42,939 nt of DNA, taken from positions 1 through 42,939 of the forward strand of contig JAFZXI010000125.1 of the NCBI GenBank assembly GCA_017616855.1. Reading direction: 5' to 3'. Position numbers and translations under genes: made by a program. Below are positions 34,201 through 42,064 of this stretch, piece by piece. The DNA comes from Clostridia bacterium (lineage in GTDB: Bacteria; Bacillota; Clostridia; Oscillospirales; RGIG8002). Under the pieces are notes generated by a model. That model was not told where the DNA came from. It worked only from the letters and a program-made list of their open reading frames with translations, and ran no database searches. Within the stretch, counting starts at the first letter, position 1, and each line of letters starts with the position of its first letter.

Positions 34201-35586
34201 ATGAAACATACAGATCTTTGCGATATCCATAAGCAGTATAAAGAGCTTATCGGGAAAGAAATGACCGTTTGCGGCTGGATCAAGTCAATCCGAGACTCCA
34301 AGCAGGTCTGCTTCATCGAGCTCAACGACGGCACGTCGATGAAAAACCTGCAGGTCGTCATCGACAAAGCGTCGTTTGCCGACGTAGATACCGTTCTGAA
34401 GCAGAACACCGGCGCGTCCCTTGCCGTTCACGGCAAGCTCGTCGAATCCATCAACCCCAAGCAGCCCTTCGAGCTGCACCCCGACAAAATCGACGTGCTC
34501 GGCGAAGTGCCCGAGGACTACCCGCTGCAGAAGAAGGCGCATTCGCTCGAGTTCCTGCGCACGATCCCGCACCTGCGCGGCAGGACCAACACCTTCGCGG
34601 CGATGTTCCGCGTCCGTTCGCAGCTCGCGGCGGCGATCCACGAGTTCTTCCGCGGCAGAAACTTCACCTACGTCCACACGCCGATAATCACCGGCAGCGA
34701 CTGCGAGGGCGCGGGCGAGATCTTCCACGTCACGACTCACGTCTTCGGCGAGGATATCAAGAGCGCCGAGGAGTACGCCGCGACGGACTTCTTCAAGCGC
34801 ACCGCGGGCCTGACTGTTTCCGGTCAGCTCGAGGGCGAAGCGATGGCGCTTTCGCTCAGCAAGATATACACCTTCGGCCCGACCTTCCGCGCCGAAAACT
34901 CGAATACGCCCCGCCACGCCGCGGAGTTCTGGCAGATCGAGCCGGAAGTCGCGTTCGCCGACCTTTTCGACATCATCGAGCTCGCGACCGCGATGATAAA
35001 GCATATCACGAACAGCGTCCTCGTCAACTGCCCCGAGGAAATCGACTTCTTCGAGCGCTTCTATGAAAAGGGCCTGAAGGACAAGCTCCTCAACATCGTC
35101 AATTCCGAGTTCGCCGTCGTCGAATACACCGAAGCGATAGAGCTTCTCAAGAAGTCCGGCAAGCAGTTCGACTATCCCGTCGACTGGGGCCTCGATCTCC
35201 AGACGGAGCACGAAAGATACCTCACCGACGAGGTCTTCAAGCGTCCCGTCTTCGTCATCAACTATCCGAAGGACATCAAGTCGTTCTACATGAAGCTGAA
35301 CCCCGACGGAAAGACCGTCGCCGCCACCGACCTGCTCGTTCCGGGCGTCGGCGAGATCATCGGCGCGAGCCAGAGAGAAGACGACTACGACCTGCTGATG
35401 AAGCAGATAACCGACCGCAAGATGACGATGGACGATTACGTCTGGTACACCGACCTGCGCCGCTTCGGCTCCGTGCCGCACGCCGGCTACGGTCTCGGCT
35501 TCGAGCGCATGCTTATGTACATCACCGGCATCGGCAACATCCGCGATACCATCCCGTTCCCGAGAGCGAAGAACCTGCTCGCGTAA
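34201..35586 (+). CDS. asnS: Asparaginyl-tRNA synthetase
   Basis: A 461-aa class IIb synthetase. The N-terminal OB-fold (VCGWIKSIRDSKQVCFIELNDG) binds the anticodon. Motif 2 is around FRAENSNTPRHAAEFWQIEPE and motif 3 is GYGLGFERMLMYITGIGNIRD. AGGGAGG lies before the ATG, within the end of dapL. No T-box leader is present because the gene follows dapL without a gap. Confidence 0.97.
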   Translation: MKHTDLCDIHKQYKELIGKEMTVCGWIKSIRDSKQVCFIELNDGTSMKNLQVVIDKASFADVDTVLKQNTGASLAVHGKLVESINPKQPFELHPDKIDVLGEVPEDYPLQKKAHSLEFLRTIPHLRGRTNTFAAMFRVRSQLAAAIHEFFRGRNFTYVHTPIITGSDCEGAGEIFHVTTHVFGEDIKSAEEYAATDFFKRTAGLTVSGQLEGEAMALSLSKIYTFGPTFRAENSNTPRHAAEFWQIEPEVAFADLFDIIELATAMIKHITNSVLVNCPEEIDFFERFYEKGLKDKLLNIVNSEFAVVEYTEAIELLKKSGKQFDYPVDWGLDLQTEHERYLTDEVFKRPVFVINYPKDIKSFYMKLNPDGKTVAATDLLVPGVGEIIGASQREDDYDLLMKQITDRKMTMDDYVWYTDLRRFGSVPHAGYGLGFERMLMYITGIGNIRDTIPFPRAKNLLA

Positions 35587-35595
35587 GGTGAAGCC

Positions 35596-36009
35596 ATGGC
35601 GAACAGAGTTTACAACACGCGCCAGCGCGAAAGCGTGCTTGCCTGCGTGAAAGAAAGCGCCGGCGAACACATGACCGCCCAGCAGGTGACCGACCGCCTT
35701 CACGCGAAGGGCGAGCGTATCGGATTGACCACCGTCTACCGCTGCCTTGACCGGCTCGTGGGCGAGGGAGTGCTCGTGAAGTACGCCACCGCCGACGGAG
35801 AAAGCGCCTGCTTCCGCCTCGCCGATTGCGGAAGCGAAAACTGCTTTCACGTGAAGTGCGAAAGCTGCGGCGCGTTCTTCCACCTGACCTGCGACCATCT
35901 TTCCGAGGTCGCCTCGCATATGCTCGACGACCACGATTTCACCGTCGATCCGTACAAGACGGTGTTTTACGGCACCTGCGGCGAATGCCGCCGTCGTCAG
36001 TCCAAATAA
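35596..36009 (+). CDS. Fur-family metalloregulator (Fur/Zur/PerR)
   Basis: A 137-aa repressor. The winged helix is at about 5-80 (MTAQQVTDRLHAKGERIGLTTVYRCLDRLV). The structural zinc site has two CxxC pairs, VKCESCG and GTCGECRR. The regulatory-metal residues (HLTCDHL and neighbours) do not tell iron from zinc or peroxide sensing. Its 3' end overlaps the convergent PBP gene by 13 bp. Confidence 0.9.
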   Translation: MANRVYNTRQRESVLACVKESAGEHMTAQQVTDRLHAKGERIGLTTVYRCLDRLVGEGVLVKYATADGESACFRLADCGSENCFHVKCESCGAFFHLTCDHLSEVASHMLDDHDFTVDPYKTVFYGTCGECRRRQSK

Positions 36010-37586
36010 TCACAAATCATACGAAAAACGGGAGCCGCGCTTCGAGAGCCGCTGCTCCCGTTTTCGCATAAAACGACGATTGCGTATTGCGGGTTTTCGG
36101 CGGGCCAGAAGCCGACGAACCAGGCGTTGTTCACGCGCGCGCCGCCGGAAAAACTGCCGGTCTGCGCGGTCGCGGTCTTGCCGCCCGCGCCGCCGTTCTT
36201 CGGCTTAGCGGCAGCGCCGGTGCCGTTTTCAACCGCGTTCACCATAAGCGCGCGGAGCTCCGCGGCGACCTCCTCCGAAAGCGCGCGCACCGGCTCCGCG
36301 GAGTCGAAGACCTCCGTCTTATCGCCCATTTCTCCGATGACCGCGGTGACGAGCCGCGGCGTCGGGCGGAGTCCGCCGTTCGCGACCGCGGAAACCATCA
36401 CCGCCGCCTGAACGGGTGTTACCATTAAGTCGCCCTGCCCGATGGAGAAATTCGCCTTCGCCGCCGGAACGGAAAGGGAGCTTTTTTCGGTCAGATTACC
36501 GCCGTCCGTGACCATTCCGTCGGCGAGCCGGTACGCGCGTCCGATCCCGAGACGTTCAGCGGCGCCTATCAGTCCGTCGGCGTCGAGCTTGAGCGCGGCG
36601 TTGATGAAGTAGGGGTTGCAGCTGTTCGCGAACGCGGCGGCGAGGTCCTCCGCGCCGTGACCGCTCTCATTGTGGCAGGCGACGTCGCGCCCGCCGACGT
36701 GGATATAACCGCGGCAGGTGTATCGCGTCCCGCCGAGCCCGCCTTCGAGTATCGCTGCGGCGGTAACGATTTTGAACGCGCTGCCGATATTGAAAGCGGA
36801 GAATGCGCGGTTGAGCAGGGGGGCGTTCGCGCCGTTCAGCGAGTCCGCGACGTCGTTCGGGTCGTAGTCGGGGAAGGATTCGCAGGCGAGCAGATCGCCG
36901 TTTTTCACGTCCATGACGACGACGGCACCGCGCTCGTTGCCCTCTACGGAATAAAACGCCGCCCGCGCCATCAGCGAAAGGTTTTTGTCGACCGTCAGCG
37001 CGACGGCGCTCCTGCCGCCGCTTCCGCCGCCGCTTATGACGGCGTCCGTCAGCTCGCGCCCGCGGGCGCTTACGGTGACTGAGGCGTTATAGACGCCGTC
37101 GCAGGTCAATACGTCGTCGAAAGCGCGCTCGATGCCGCAAACACCCTTGCCTTCGCCGTCGACGTAGCCGATTATATGCGCCGCCACGCCGTCGGAGGGG
37201 AAGCGCCGCGGCACCTCCAGCAGCGCGACGTTTTCGAGCCGCAGGTCCGCGTCGCCGACCTTCAGCGCGAAGGGCATGCCGCTTTCAACGTTCTTCGCGA
37301 CGCGCTCCGCGGAAACGCCCGCGGCTTCCGCGAGCCGCCTTATCGCGTACTCGCCGCCCTTCAGCGGCGGAACGCATACGGCGTAAACGTCGTTTTCGCC
37401 GTCGAGCAGGGAGGCGCCGTTGCGGTCGACGATGTCGCCGCGTATCTCCGTCAGCTTGACGGAATAGCGCCTGCCCGAAGCGAGCACCGCCATGCTTTCG
37501 TCGCTCATGACGGAATAGACGCGCGTCAGCAGTGCGGTCAGAGTAAGTATCAGCAGTGCGTAAAACTTGAGCGTTCGTCTTTTCAT
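35997..37586 (-). CDS. Class B penicillin-binding protein (PBP2/PbpA-like transpeptidase)
   Basis: A 529-aa membrane-anchored transpeptidase. The N-terminal anchor (about 8-24) and pedestal (RGDIVDRNGASLL) lead to the catalytic domain with SxxK in FNIGSAFKIVTAA, SxN in FANSCNPYF and a KTG-box written GGKTATAQTG (KTA, not KTG). It cross-links peptidoglycan outside the membrane. It could serve elongation or sporulation (SpoVD lacks an N-terminal match here, and no PASTA domain is seen). The 3' end carries the terminator of the opposing fur gene inside its coding region. Confidence 0.9.
   Translation of the reverse strand: MKRRTLKFYALLILTLTALLTRVYSVMSDESMAVLASGRRYSVKLTEIRGDIVDRNGASLLDGENDVYAVCVPPLKGGEYAIRRLAEAAGVSAERVAKNVESGMPFALKVGDADLRLENVALLEVPRRFPSDGVAAHIIGYVDGEGKGVCGIERAFDDVLTCDGVYNASVTVSARGRELTDAVISGGGSGGRSAVALTVDKNLSLMARAAFYSVEGNERGAVVVMDVKNGDLLACESFPDYDPNDVADSLNGANAPLLNRAFSAFNIGSAFKIVTAAAILEGGLGGTRYTCRGYIHVGGRDVACHNESGHGAEDLAAAFANSCNPYFINAALKLDADGLIGAAERLGIGRAYRLADGMVTDGGNLTEKSSLSVPAAKANFSIGQGDLMVTPVQAAVMVSAVANGGLRPTPRLVTAVIGEMGDKTEVFDSAEPVRALSEEVAAELRALMVNAVENGTGAAAKPKNGGAGGKTATAQTGSFSGGARVNNAWFVGFWPAENPQYAIVVLCENGSSGSRSAAPVFRMICDYLD
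36025..36067 (+). terminator. Terminator of the dapL-asnS-fur unit, inside the opposing PBP gene
   Basis: An 11-bp stem (36025-36035 with 36054-36064) with an 18-nt loop and a T-run lies 16 bp after the fur stop and wholly within the last codons of the convergent PBP gene. Confidence 0.7.
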
Positions 37587-37617
37587 AAAATTATTTTGCC
37601 CGTTTTCTCAAAGAGTA

Positions 37618-37646
37618 TTGAAAAAACCGCGCCGAAGGTGTAAAAT
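37618..37646 (+). promoter_or_regulatory. Promoter of the pduL-like gene
   Basis: TTGAAA (37618-37623), 17 bp, TAAAAT (37641-37646). Confidence 0.75.
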
Positions 37647-37681
37647 AACGGGTGTAAGAAAAACGAAAGGAAGTATTATTA

Positions 37682-38254
37682 ATGGAAAGAACCGTACTCA
37701 TCGAATCATCCGCCCGCCACGTCCATCTGACGCAGGAGCACGTTGAGATCCTTTTCGGCAAGGGCGCCGAGCTTACCTTCAAAAAGGAGCTTTCCCAGCC
37801 CGGCCAGTTCCAGTCGGAGCAGCGCGTCGACCTCGTCGGCCCGAAGAACACGCTCAAAAACATCTCCATTCTCGGACCCGTCCGCAAGGCGACGCAGGTC
37901 GAGCTTTCCTGCACCGACGCGAGAGCGCTCGGCATCAAGGTGCCCGTCCGTGAATCCGGCGACATCGCCGGCAGCGCGCCCGTGACCATCGTCGGCCCCG
38001 AAGGCAGCATCGACATCCCCGAAGGCGCCATCGCCGCGAAGCGCCACATCCACCTGACCCCCGCGGACGCCGAGGAGTTCGGCGTGACCAACGGCCAGAT
38101 CGTCAGCGTCAAGACCGAAGGCGAGCGCGGACTCGTTTTCGACAACGTCGTCGTCCGCGTCAGCCCGAACTTCAAAAAGGCGATGCACATCGACACCGAC
38201 GAAGCCAACGCTATGGGCTACGCCGGCGAGACCTACGGCGTGATCGTCGGATAA
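37682..38254 (+). CDS. pduL: PduL-type phosphate acyltransferase
   Basis: A 190-aa enzyme exchanging acyl-CoA and acyl-phosphate (phosphate propanoyl- or acetyltransferase). The two PduL zinc-ligand regions are SSARHVHLTQEHVE at the N-terminus and AAKRHIHLTPADAEEFGV near residue 120. No microcompartment encapsulation peptide or shell gene is visible, so a cytosolic acetate or propionate energy role, with acetate kinase encoded elsewhere, is likely. GAAAGGAAG precedes the ATG. Confidence 0.93.
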   Translation: MERTVLIESSARHVHLTQEHVEILFGKGAELTFKKELSQPGQFQSEQRVDLVGPKNTLKNISILGPVRKATQVELSCTDARALGIKVPVRESGDIAGSAPVTIVGPEGSIDIPEGAIAAKRHIHLTPADAEEFGVTNGQIVSVKTEGERGLVFDNVVVRVSPNFKKAMHIDTDEANAMGYAGETYGVIVG

Positions 38255-38308
38255 CGGCAAAAAGACTGATTGTCCTTACCGCCAATCAGTCAAAATCAAT
38301 AAAAATAC

Positions 38309-38343
38309 AAGAGCGTATACGCGTTTGCGTATACGCTCTTTTG
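38309..38343. terminator. Terminator after pduL
   Basis: A perfect 14-bp stem (38309-38322 with 38327-38340) with a GTTT loop and TTG after it. On the minus strand it is followed by GTATTTTTATT, so it should also stop leftward transcription from 38421. Confidence 0.85.
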
Positions 38344-38350
38344 TTCTGCA

Positions 38351-38368
38351 ACATAATTGCTATTATGT
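38351..38368 (+). repeat. Left 18-bp inverted repeat of the putative invertible segment
   Basis: ACATAATTGCTATTATGT. It is an exact inverted copy of 38551-38568, and each copy is itself a near-palindrome (7-bp arms ACATAAT/ATTATGT around an asymmetric TGCT core). Confidence 0.8.
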
Positions 38369-38550
38369 AGTCGTGCGTTTCTGCCAAAAGGGCACTAATT
38401 ACAGTATCAAGCGATAATACAAATCGTATTTTATACGATTATTTAATAAATGTCAATACTTTTATAGAAAAAACGCCTGATTTACTCCGTGTTTTAAGCA
38501 ACCGACGCCGGTTTGAAACGAGATTTCCCCCGTTATTATTCCGAATTATA
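38369..38550. other. AT-rich putative invertible promoter segment
   Basis: This is the stretch between the two inverted repeats. It is clearly more AT-rich than the flanking genes, has no plausible gene, and contains a strong leftward promoter overlapping an 8-bp inverted repeat (38422-38429 with 38433-38440). In the present orientation the promoter reads into the pduL terminator; inverted it would read toward the surface-protein gene at 38767. Confidence 0.6.
38428..38456 (-). promoter_or_regulatory. Orphan leftward promoter inside the putative invertible segment
   Basis: On the minus strand TTGACA (38456-38451), 17 bp, TAAAAT (38433-38428), with a predicted start near 38421. No gene follows in this direction: the left repeat, a terminator and the antisense of pduL come next. 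If the segment were inverted, the start would fall near 38498 and reach the ATG at 38767 with a leader of about 270 nt. Confidence 0.75.
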
Positions 38551-38568
38551 ACATAATAGCAATTATGT
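38551..38568 (-). repeat. Right 18-bp inverted repeat of the putative invertible segment
   Basis: It reads ACATAATAGCAATTATGT on the plus strand, the exact reverse complement of 38351-38368. The centres are exactly 200 bp apart. Confidence 0.8.
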
Positions 38569-38643
38569 AGTAAGCGGCGGAGCGACGTATATGAGCTGAC
38601 AACATTCTTAATTGTTGTGATGCTATTTTCAAACGCGGCGTAA

Positions 38644-38677
38644 GGAACAGCCGCACCATGACGTCAGCGGCTGTTCC
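38644..38677 (+). promoter_or_regulatory. Leader hairpin before the second surface-protein gene
   Basis: A perfect 11-bp stem (38644-38654 with 38667-38677) has a loop that contains the palindrome TGACGTCA. No U-tract follows. An additional IR (ACAACA 38599-38604, TGTTGT 38613-38618) lies upstream. The role is unknown; mRNA stability or an operator are possible. Confidence 0.5.
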
Positions 38678-38726
38678 CGTTCGCGTCCCCACCCCGTCAA
38701 GAAGAGGTCATGCTCTTTTTGAATAT

Positions 38727-38737
38727 TTTGCAAAGTA
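38727..38737 (+). promoter_or_regulatory. Leader element TTTGCAAAGTA, second copy
   Basis: The same 11 bp as at 78-88, again with an A/T-rich spacer and AAAGGAGGAAA, 29 bp before the start codon. Confidence 0.45.
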
Positions 38738-38766
38738 TATTTTTTCCAAAGGAGGAAAAGCAAACC

Positions 38767-40665
38767 ATGAAGAAAAAGTCAACGAAGCGCGCGCTGATAA
38801 GCTCCCTGCTTATCCTTGCGATGTGCTTCACCATGCTGGCCGGAACTACCTTCGCGTGGTTCACCGACAGCGTAACGAGCTCCGGCAACAAGATCGTTTC
38901 CGGTAAGCTCGATATCGCGCTGTATCTGGCTGATGCCAACGGTGTCTACAATGAGATCACCGGCGCCAGCGATCCCATTTTCGGCAAAGCCGATTCTCTC
39001 GTTGCGCAAAACAACATTCAGGACACCCTTTGGGAGCCCGGCAAGACTCAGATCGCTTTCCTGCAGATCAAGAATCTGGGCAATCTTTGCGCCAAATACA
39101 GAGTCATCATCGATGTGATCGACGGTGGTCTGATCGGTTCTCTCGAGTATGCCGTTATCGGCAACGCCGAGGCTGGGAATTATCCGGCCGCTACCCTCGC
39201 TCAGATGAAGTGGACCGACATCACGGGCGCGCAGGGCGTTGAAAGCGGCGATCTCGCCGCCGGCCGCATCACTGCCGCCAATCAGGGCGCCCTTGCCCCT
39301 GCCGGCGATACCTACGATGCGACTGATGCTGTTACCCAGCAGGTCACCACCATCGACGACAGCGACTACTTTGCTCTCGCTATCCACATGAAGGAGACCG
39401 CGGGCAACGAGTATCAGGAGAAGGACGTCACCATCGACATCACCGTCGTTGCCACTCAGGACAACGTCGAAGAAGACAGCTTCGATAAGAACTATGACTT
39501 TGACGCCACGCTGCCCGCCGTTGCGAGCGTAACGGTCGCCCCGAACGGCGCCGCTTCCTCGATCACCGCGGGACCGGTCACCGTAGCTCTGCCCGCGAAC
39601 ACCGATCCTAACGCCGCCAAAGAGTACAGACTGGACGTTTCCAACGCCAGCACCGAAGTTGACGCCGCGAGCGGCGAGACTTCCGTTGCTTTTGACGCTA
39701 CTCTGTATCTGAACGATACCAAGGTCACCTCCACCACAAGCGGTAATATTTATGCGATGACCCTGACCCTCCCCGCCGGCGCGAACGTCACTTCCGTCAA
39801 GCATAACGGAACGGCTCTGACCGCCGCGACCACCGGCGCGGATCAGACCTATACTTACGATCCCGCCACGGGCGTGCTGACGATCTACACCAAGTCCTTC
39901 AGCCCGTTTGAGGTCACTTATACTGTTCCGATCCCTGTCACAGGAATTGCGCTTGATCAATCGGCGCTTGACGTTGAAATGGGAACGACCGCAACGCTTA
40001 CGGCGACGGTTTCGCCCGATAACGCTGACGATAAGACCGTGACATGGACTTCGTCCAACGAAGCGGTCGCCACCGTTGCGGACGGCGTTGTCACCGGCGT
40101 CGCTCCCGGCACCGCGACGATTACCGCTGCTGCAGGCGACTTCAGCGATGCCTGCACGGTAACGGTTTTCAAAGAGTTTGTAGTGAAAACTGCGTGGCAG
40201 TCAGGAAATACTGTAATAACTACATCCGGAAACTTTTCACCTATTTTAACTTGTAATCCGTCTATTGTCGCTTACTCGATTTTTGATGGAAATACCAGAA
40301 TCACAAAGGAAGTACATTTCTGTTTTAACAGAGTCGAAAAGCAAACAATCGATTCAAATACTTGCAAGATTATCATTGATTTGGAGATAAAGGATGCGGA
40401 TGGCAACGATTTGGTATTGAAGCCGGGTAATTCAAATCCTTATTACCCGGAAAATGGATTTGAATACTTTAAGGCTTATATAAACCTGCTCGAAGCTTTC
40501 CCGTCCGGTTATTCCGTATCGGAAGTTAAAGTGAACAACAACTCTTTAACCAAGACAACGGCCGATAATCCGGCTATTGGAGAATACCTTATCGGGGTAG
40601 ATGGCATTTATCTCCAGTCTATGACAGCGGGGCTTATTGAGGTTACGTTGACAAAAACGAACTGA
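38767..40665 (+). CDS. SipW-type signal peptide, TasA/camelysin-like surface protein with Ig-like (Big_2) domain
   Basis: A 632-aa paralogue of the protein at 115. ATG 38767 has AAAGGAGGAAAA upstream. The signal peptide (MKKKSTKRALISSLLILAMC) ends in TTFAWFTDSVTSSGNKIVSG, the SipW/TasA signature. A TasA-like beta domain (about 35-250) is followed by the shared module ending in SFSPFEVTY (near 395). A Big_2 domain (about 398-480, VTGIALDQSALDVEMGTTATL, VTWTSSNEAVATVADG) and an unrecognised AT-rich C-terminus (about 483-632) follow. Surface fibre or adhesin function is inferred. Its expression is probably set by the putative invertible promoter upstream. Confidence 0.78.
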   Translation: MKKKSTKRALISSLLILAMCFTMLAGTTFAWFTDSVTSSGNKIVSGKLDIALYLADANGVYNEITGASDPIFGKADSLVAQNNIQDTLWEPGKTQIAFLQIKNLGNLCAKYRVIIDVIDGGLIGSLEYAVIGNAEAGNYPAATLAQMKWTDITGAQGVESGDLAAGRITAANQGALAPAGDTYDATDAVTQQVTTIDDSDYFALAIHMKETAGNEYQEKDVTIDITVVATQDNVEEDSFDKNYDFDATLPAVASVTVAPNGAASSITAGPVTVALPANTDPNAAKEYRLDVSNASTEVDAASGETSVAFDATLYLNDTKVTSTTSGNIYAMTLTLPAGANVTSVKHNGTALTAATTGADQTYTYDPATGVLTIYTKSFSPFEVTYTVPIPVTGIALDQSALDVEMGTTATLTATVSPDNADDKTVTWTSSNEAVATVADGVVTGVAPGTATITAAAGDFSDACTVTVFKEFVVKTAWQSGNTVITTSGNFSPILTCNPSIVAYSIFDGNTRITKEVHFCFNRVEKQTIDSNTCKIIIDLEIKDADGNDLVLKPGNSNPYYPENGFEYFKAYINLLEAFPSGYSVSEVKVNNNSLTKTTADNPAIGEYLIGVDGIYLQSMTAGLIEVTLTKTN

Positions 40666-40701
40666 CCGATAGCCTTCACCGCAGTCAAATAGGACAATAG
40701 C

Positions 40702-40740
40702 AAACAAAGGACACGCAATCGCGTGTCCTTTGTTTTTGTT
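40702..40740 (+). terminator. Terminator after the second surface-protein gene
   Basis: A perfect 15-bp stem (40702-40716 with 40721-40735) is followed by TTGTTA. It also lies downstream of the convergent phosphatase-RuvX gene. Confidence 0.85.
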
Positions 40741-40762
40741 AGTCATCTACGGTTTAACTTTT

Positions 40763-41848
40763 TTATCTCTTTTTTATGTAATCGAGATAGCCCTGCAGTA
40801 TCAGACACGCCGAGGCGGTGTCGATATTGTCCTTGCGCTTTTTGCCCTTGAAGTCGGTGGCGTTCATATAGGCGGCGGCGCCGACGGTGGTCAGCCTCTC
40901 GTCCCAGAAGTAGACGGAGATGCCGCTGCGCATCTCGAGCTCGAAGGCGAACGCCGAAGCCTTTTCCGCGCGCGGCCCGCGCGTGCCGTTCATATTCAGC
41001 GGCAGCCCGACGATGATCTGCGCGCAGTTGTTCTCGTGCGCGAAAGCGGAGATCTTATCTATCAGCTTGTCCGCGTCGGCTTCTTTTATCGTGCCGGCGG
41101 GGGAGGCGAGCGTCTTGCTCTCGTCGCTGAGCGCGAGTCCCGTCCGCGCGTCGCCGTAGTCGACGCCGAGTATGCGCGTCGGATGCGCGGCGGATTCCTT
41201 CCACCACGACTGGCGGCGGAAGGTCGCCAGCTCCTCCGGCAGGTGCGAAACATCCGCGTCGAGCGCGAAGGTGGGGTTGAGATCGTCGTCGAAGTCGATT
41301 ATGTAAACGGCGGTGTTGTCGCACCACGGGATCGTGCCGAGCTTCTCGAAGTCGACGCCTTTCAGCGCGCATAGCAGCGCGCGCATCGCGCACCCGTGCG
41401 AAACGACAAGTATGCTTTTGCCGGCGTTTTTGCGCACGATATCCGTGATCGCGGCGTAGGTGCGGTCGTAGACCTGCTTCATCGTTTCGCCGCCCGGCGC
41501 CGCGAAGCGGTAGGGCTCGTTCGTCCAGAGGCGGTAGTCCTCCGCGAAGCGGACCGTCAGCTCGGCGTAGGGCACGTCCTCTAACTCGCCGATATTCATT
41601 TCGATCAGCCGCGGCTCGATTTGCAATTCGAGGTCGCGGTCGCCGATCGCGGCGAGCGCGGTCTGCTTCGCGCGCGTCAGCGGGGAGGAGTAGGCGGCGT
41701 CGAAGTTGTATTCCGCGCAGCGCTTTTTGAGGTATTCGAGCTGCTTTTCGCCGGTCGGCGTCAGCCCCGCGTCGGTATGCCCCTGAAAGCGCCTTTGGAT
41801 ATTTCCCTCCGCCTGCGCGTGGCGTATGAGGTAAACTCGTGTGGTCAT
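40763..41848 (-). CDS. ruvX: Fusion of a histidine phosphatase (phosphoglycerate mutase-like) with RuvX/YqgF
   Basis: One 361-aa frame. Residues 1-215 are a histidine phosphatase: LIRHAQAEGN (catalytic His), YSSPLTRAKQTA, the acid residue in PRLIEMNIGELE, and VSHGCAMRALL (second His). Residues 224-361 are a full-length RuvX/YqgF (pre-16S rRNA 5' nuclease, formerly putative Holliday junction resolvase) with ILGVDYGDARTGLALSD, IIVGLPLNMNG, FWDERLTT and DNIDTASACLIL. No start codon occurs near the junction, so it is one protein. AAAGGA lies before ATG 41848. yrzB upstream is the usual ruvX neighbour. The phosphatase substrate is unknown. Confidence 0.9.
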   Translation of the reverse strand: MTTRVYLIRHAQAEGNIQRRFQGHTDAGLTPTGEKQLEYLKKRCAEYNFDAAYSSPLTRAKQTALAAIGDRDLELQIEPRLIEMNIGELEDVPYAELTVRFAEDYRLWTNEPYRFAAPGGETMKQVYDRTYAAITDIVRKNAGKSILVVSHGCAMRALLCALKGVDFEKLGTIPWCDNTAVYIIDFDDDLNPTFALDADVSHLPEELATFRRQSWWKESAAHPTRILGVDYGDARTGLALSDESKTLASPAGTIKEADADKLIDKISAFAHENNCAQIIVGLPLNMNGTRGPRAEKASAFAFELEMRSGISVYFWDERLTTVGAAAYMNATDFKGKKRKDNIDTASACLILQGYLDYIKKR

Positions 41849-41883
41849 AATCGGTTCCTTTTCGTTTGAATATCCGCGGATAT

Positions 41884-42058
41884 AAAAATCCCCGCGGCGC
41901 GACAGCGTATTTCAAACCCGCTTATGTGCAGGTGGGTGTCCGCCTCGCTGTTCACGCTCCCTTCTTCCGCCTGGGCGGGAGGTCTGCAATCCGAGACGAG
42001 AGCCGGATGTCCCTTATTGAAATTGTAGGTTTTAAATGCTGCCGCGTTTGGCGAGGAC
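41884..42058 (-). ncRNA. ssrS: Probable 6S RNA
   Basis: A non-coding stretch with a strong minus-strand promoter. GCGGCAGC near the 5' end pairs with GCTGTCGC near the 3' end and is continued by ATTTAAAACC with GGGTTTGAAAT, forming a long closing stem. Inside are a large open region, ATCCG/CGGAT and CTCCC/GGGAG hairpins, and CGGACACCCACC, which I recall from Firmicutes 6S RNAs. Length (about 175 nt) and shape fit 6S RNA, which mimics an open promoter and holds sigma-A RNA polymerase. An alternative is a structured leader of the downstream fusion gene. End positions are approximate. Confidence 0.65.
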
Positions 42059-42064
42059 ACTTAT

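Noticed and set aside
34150-34201. T-box or amino-acid riboswitch before asnS
   Set aside because: asnS begins immediately after the dapL stop codon, so there is no room for a leader.
38580-38630. Rightward promoter for the second surface-protein gene (CTGACA 38596-38601 with TGCTAT 38621-38626)
   Set aside because: The spacing is 19 bp and the -10 matches at only 3 of 6 positions. It could give low basal expression but is too weak to annotate.
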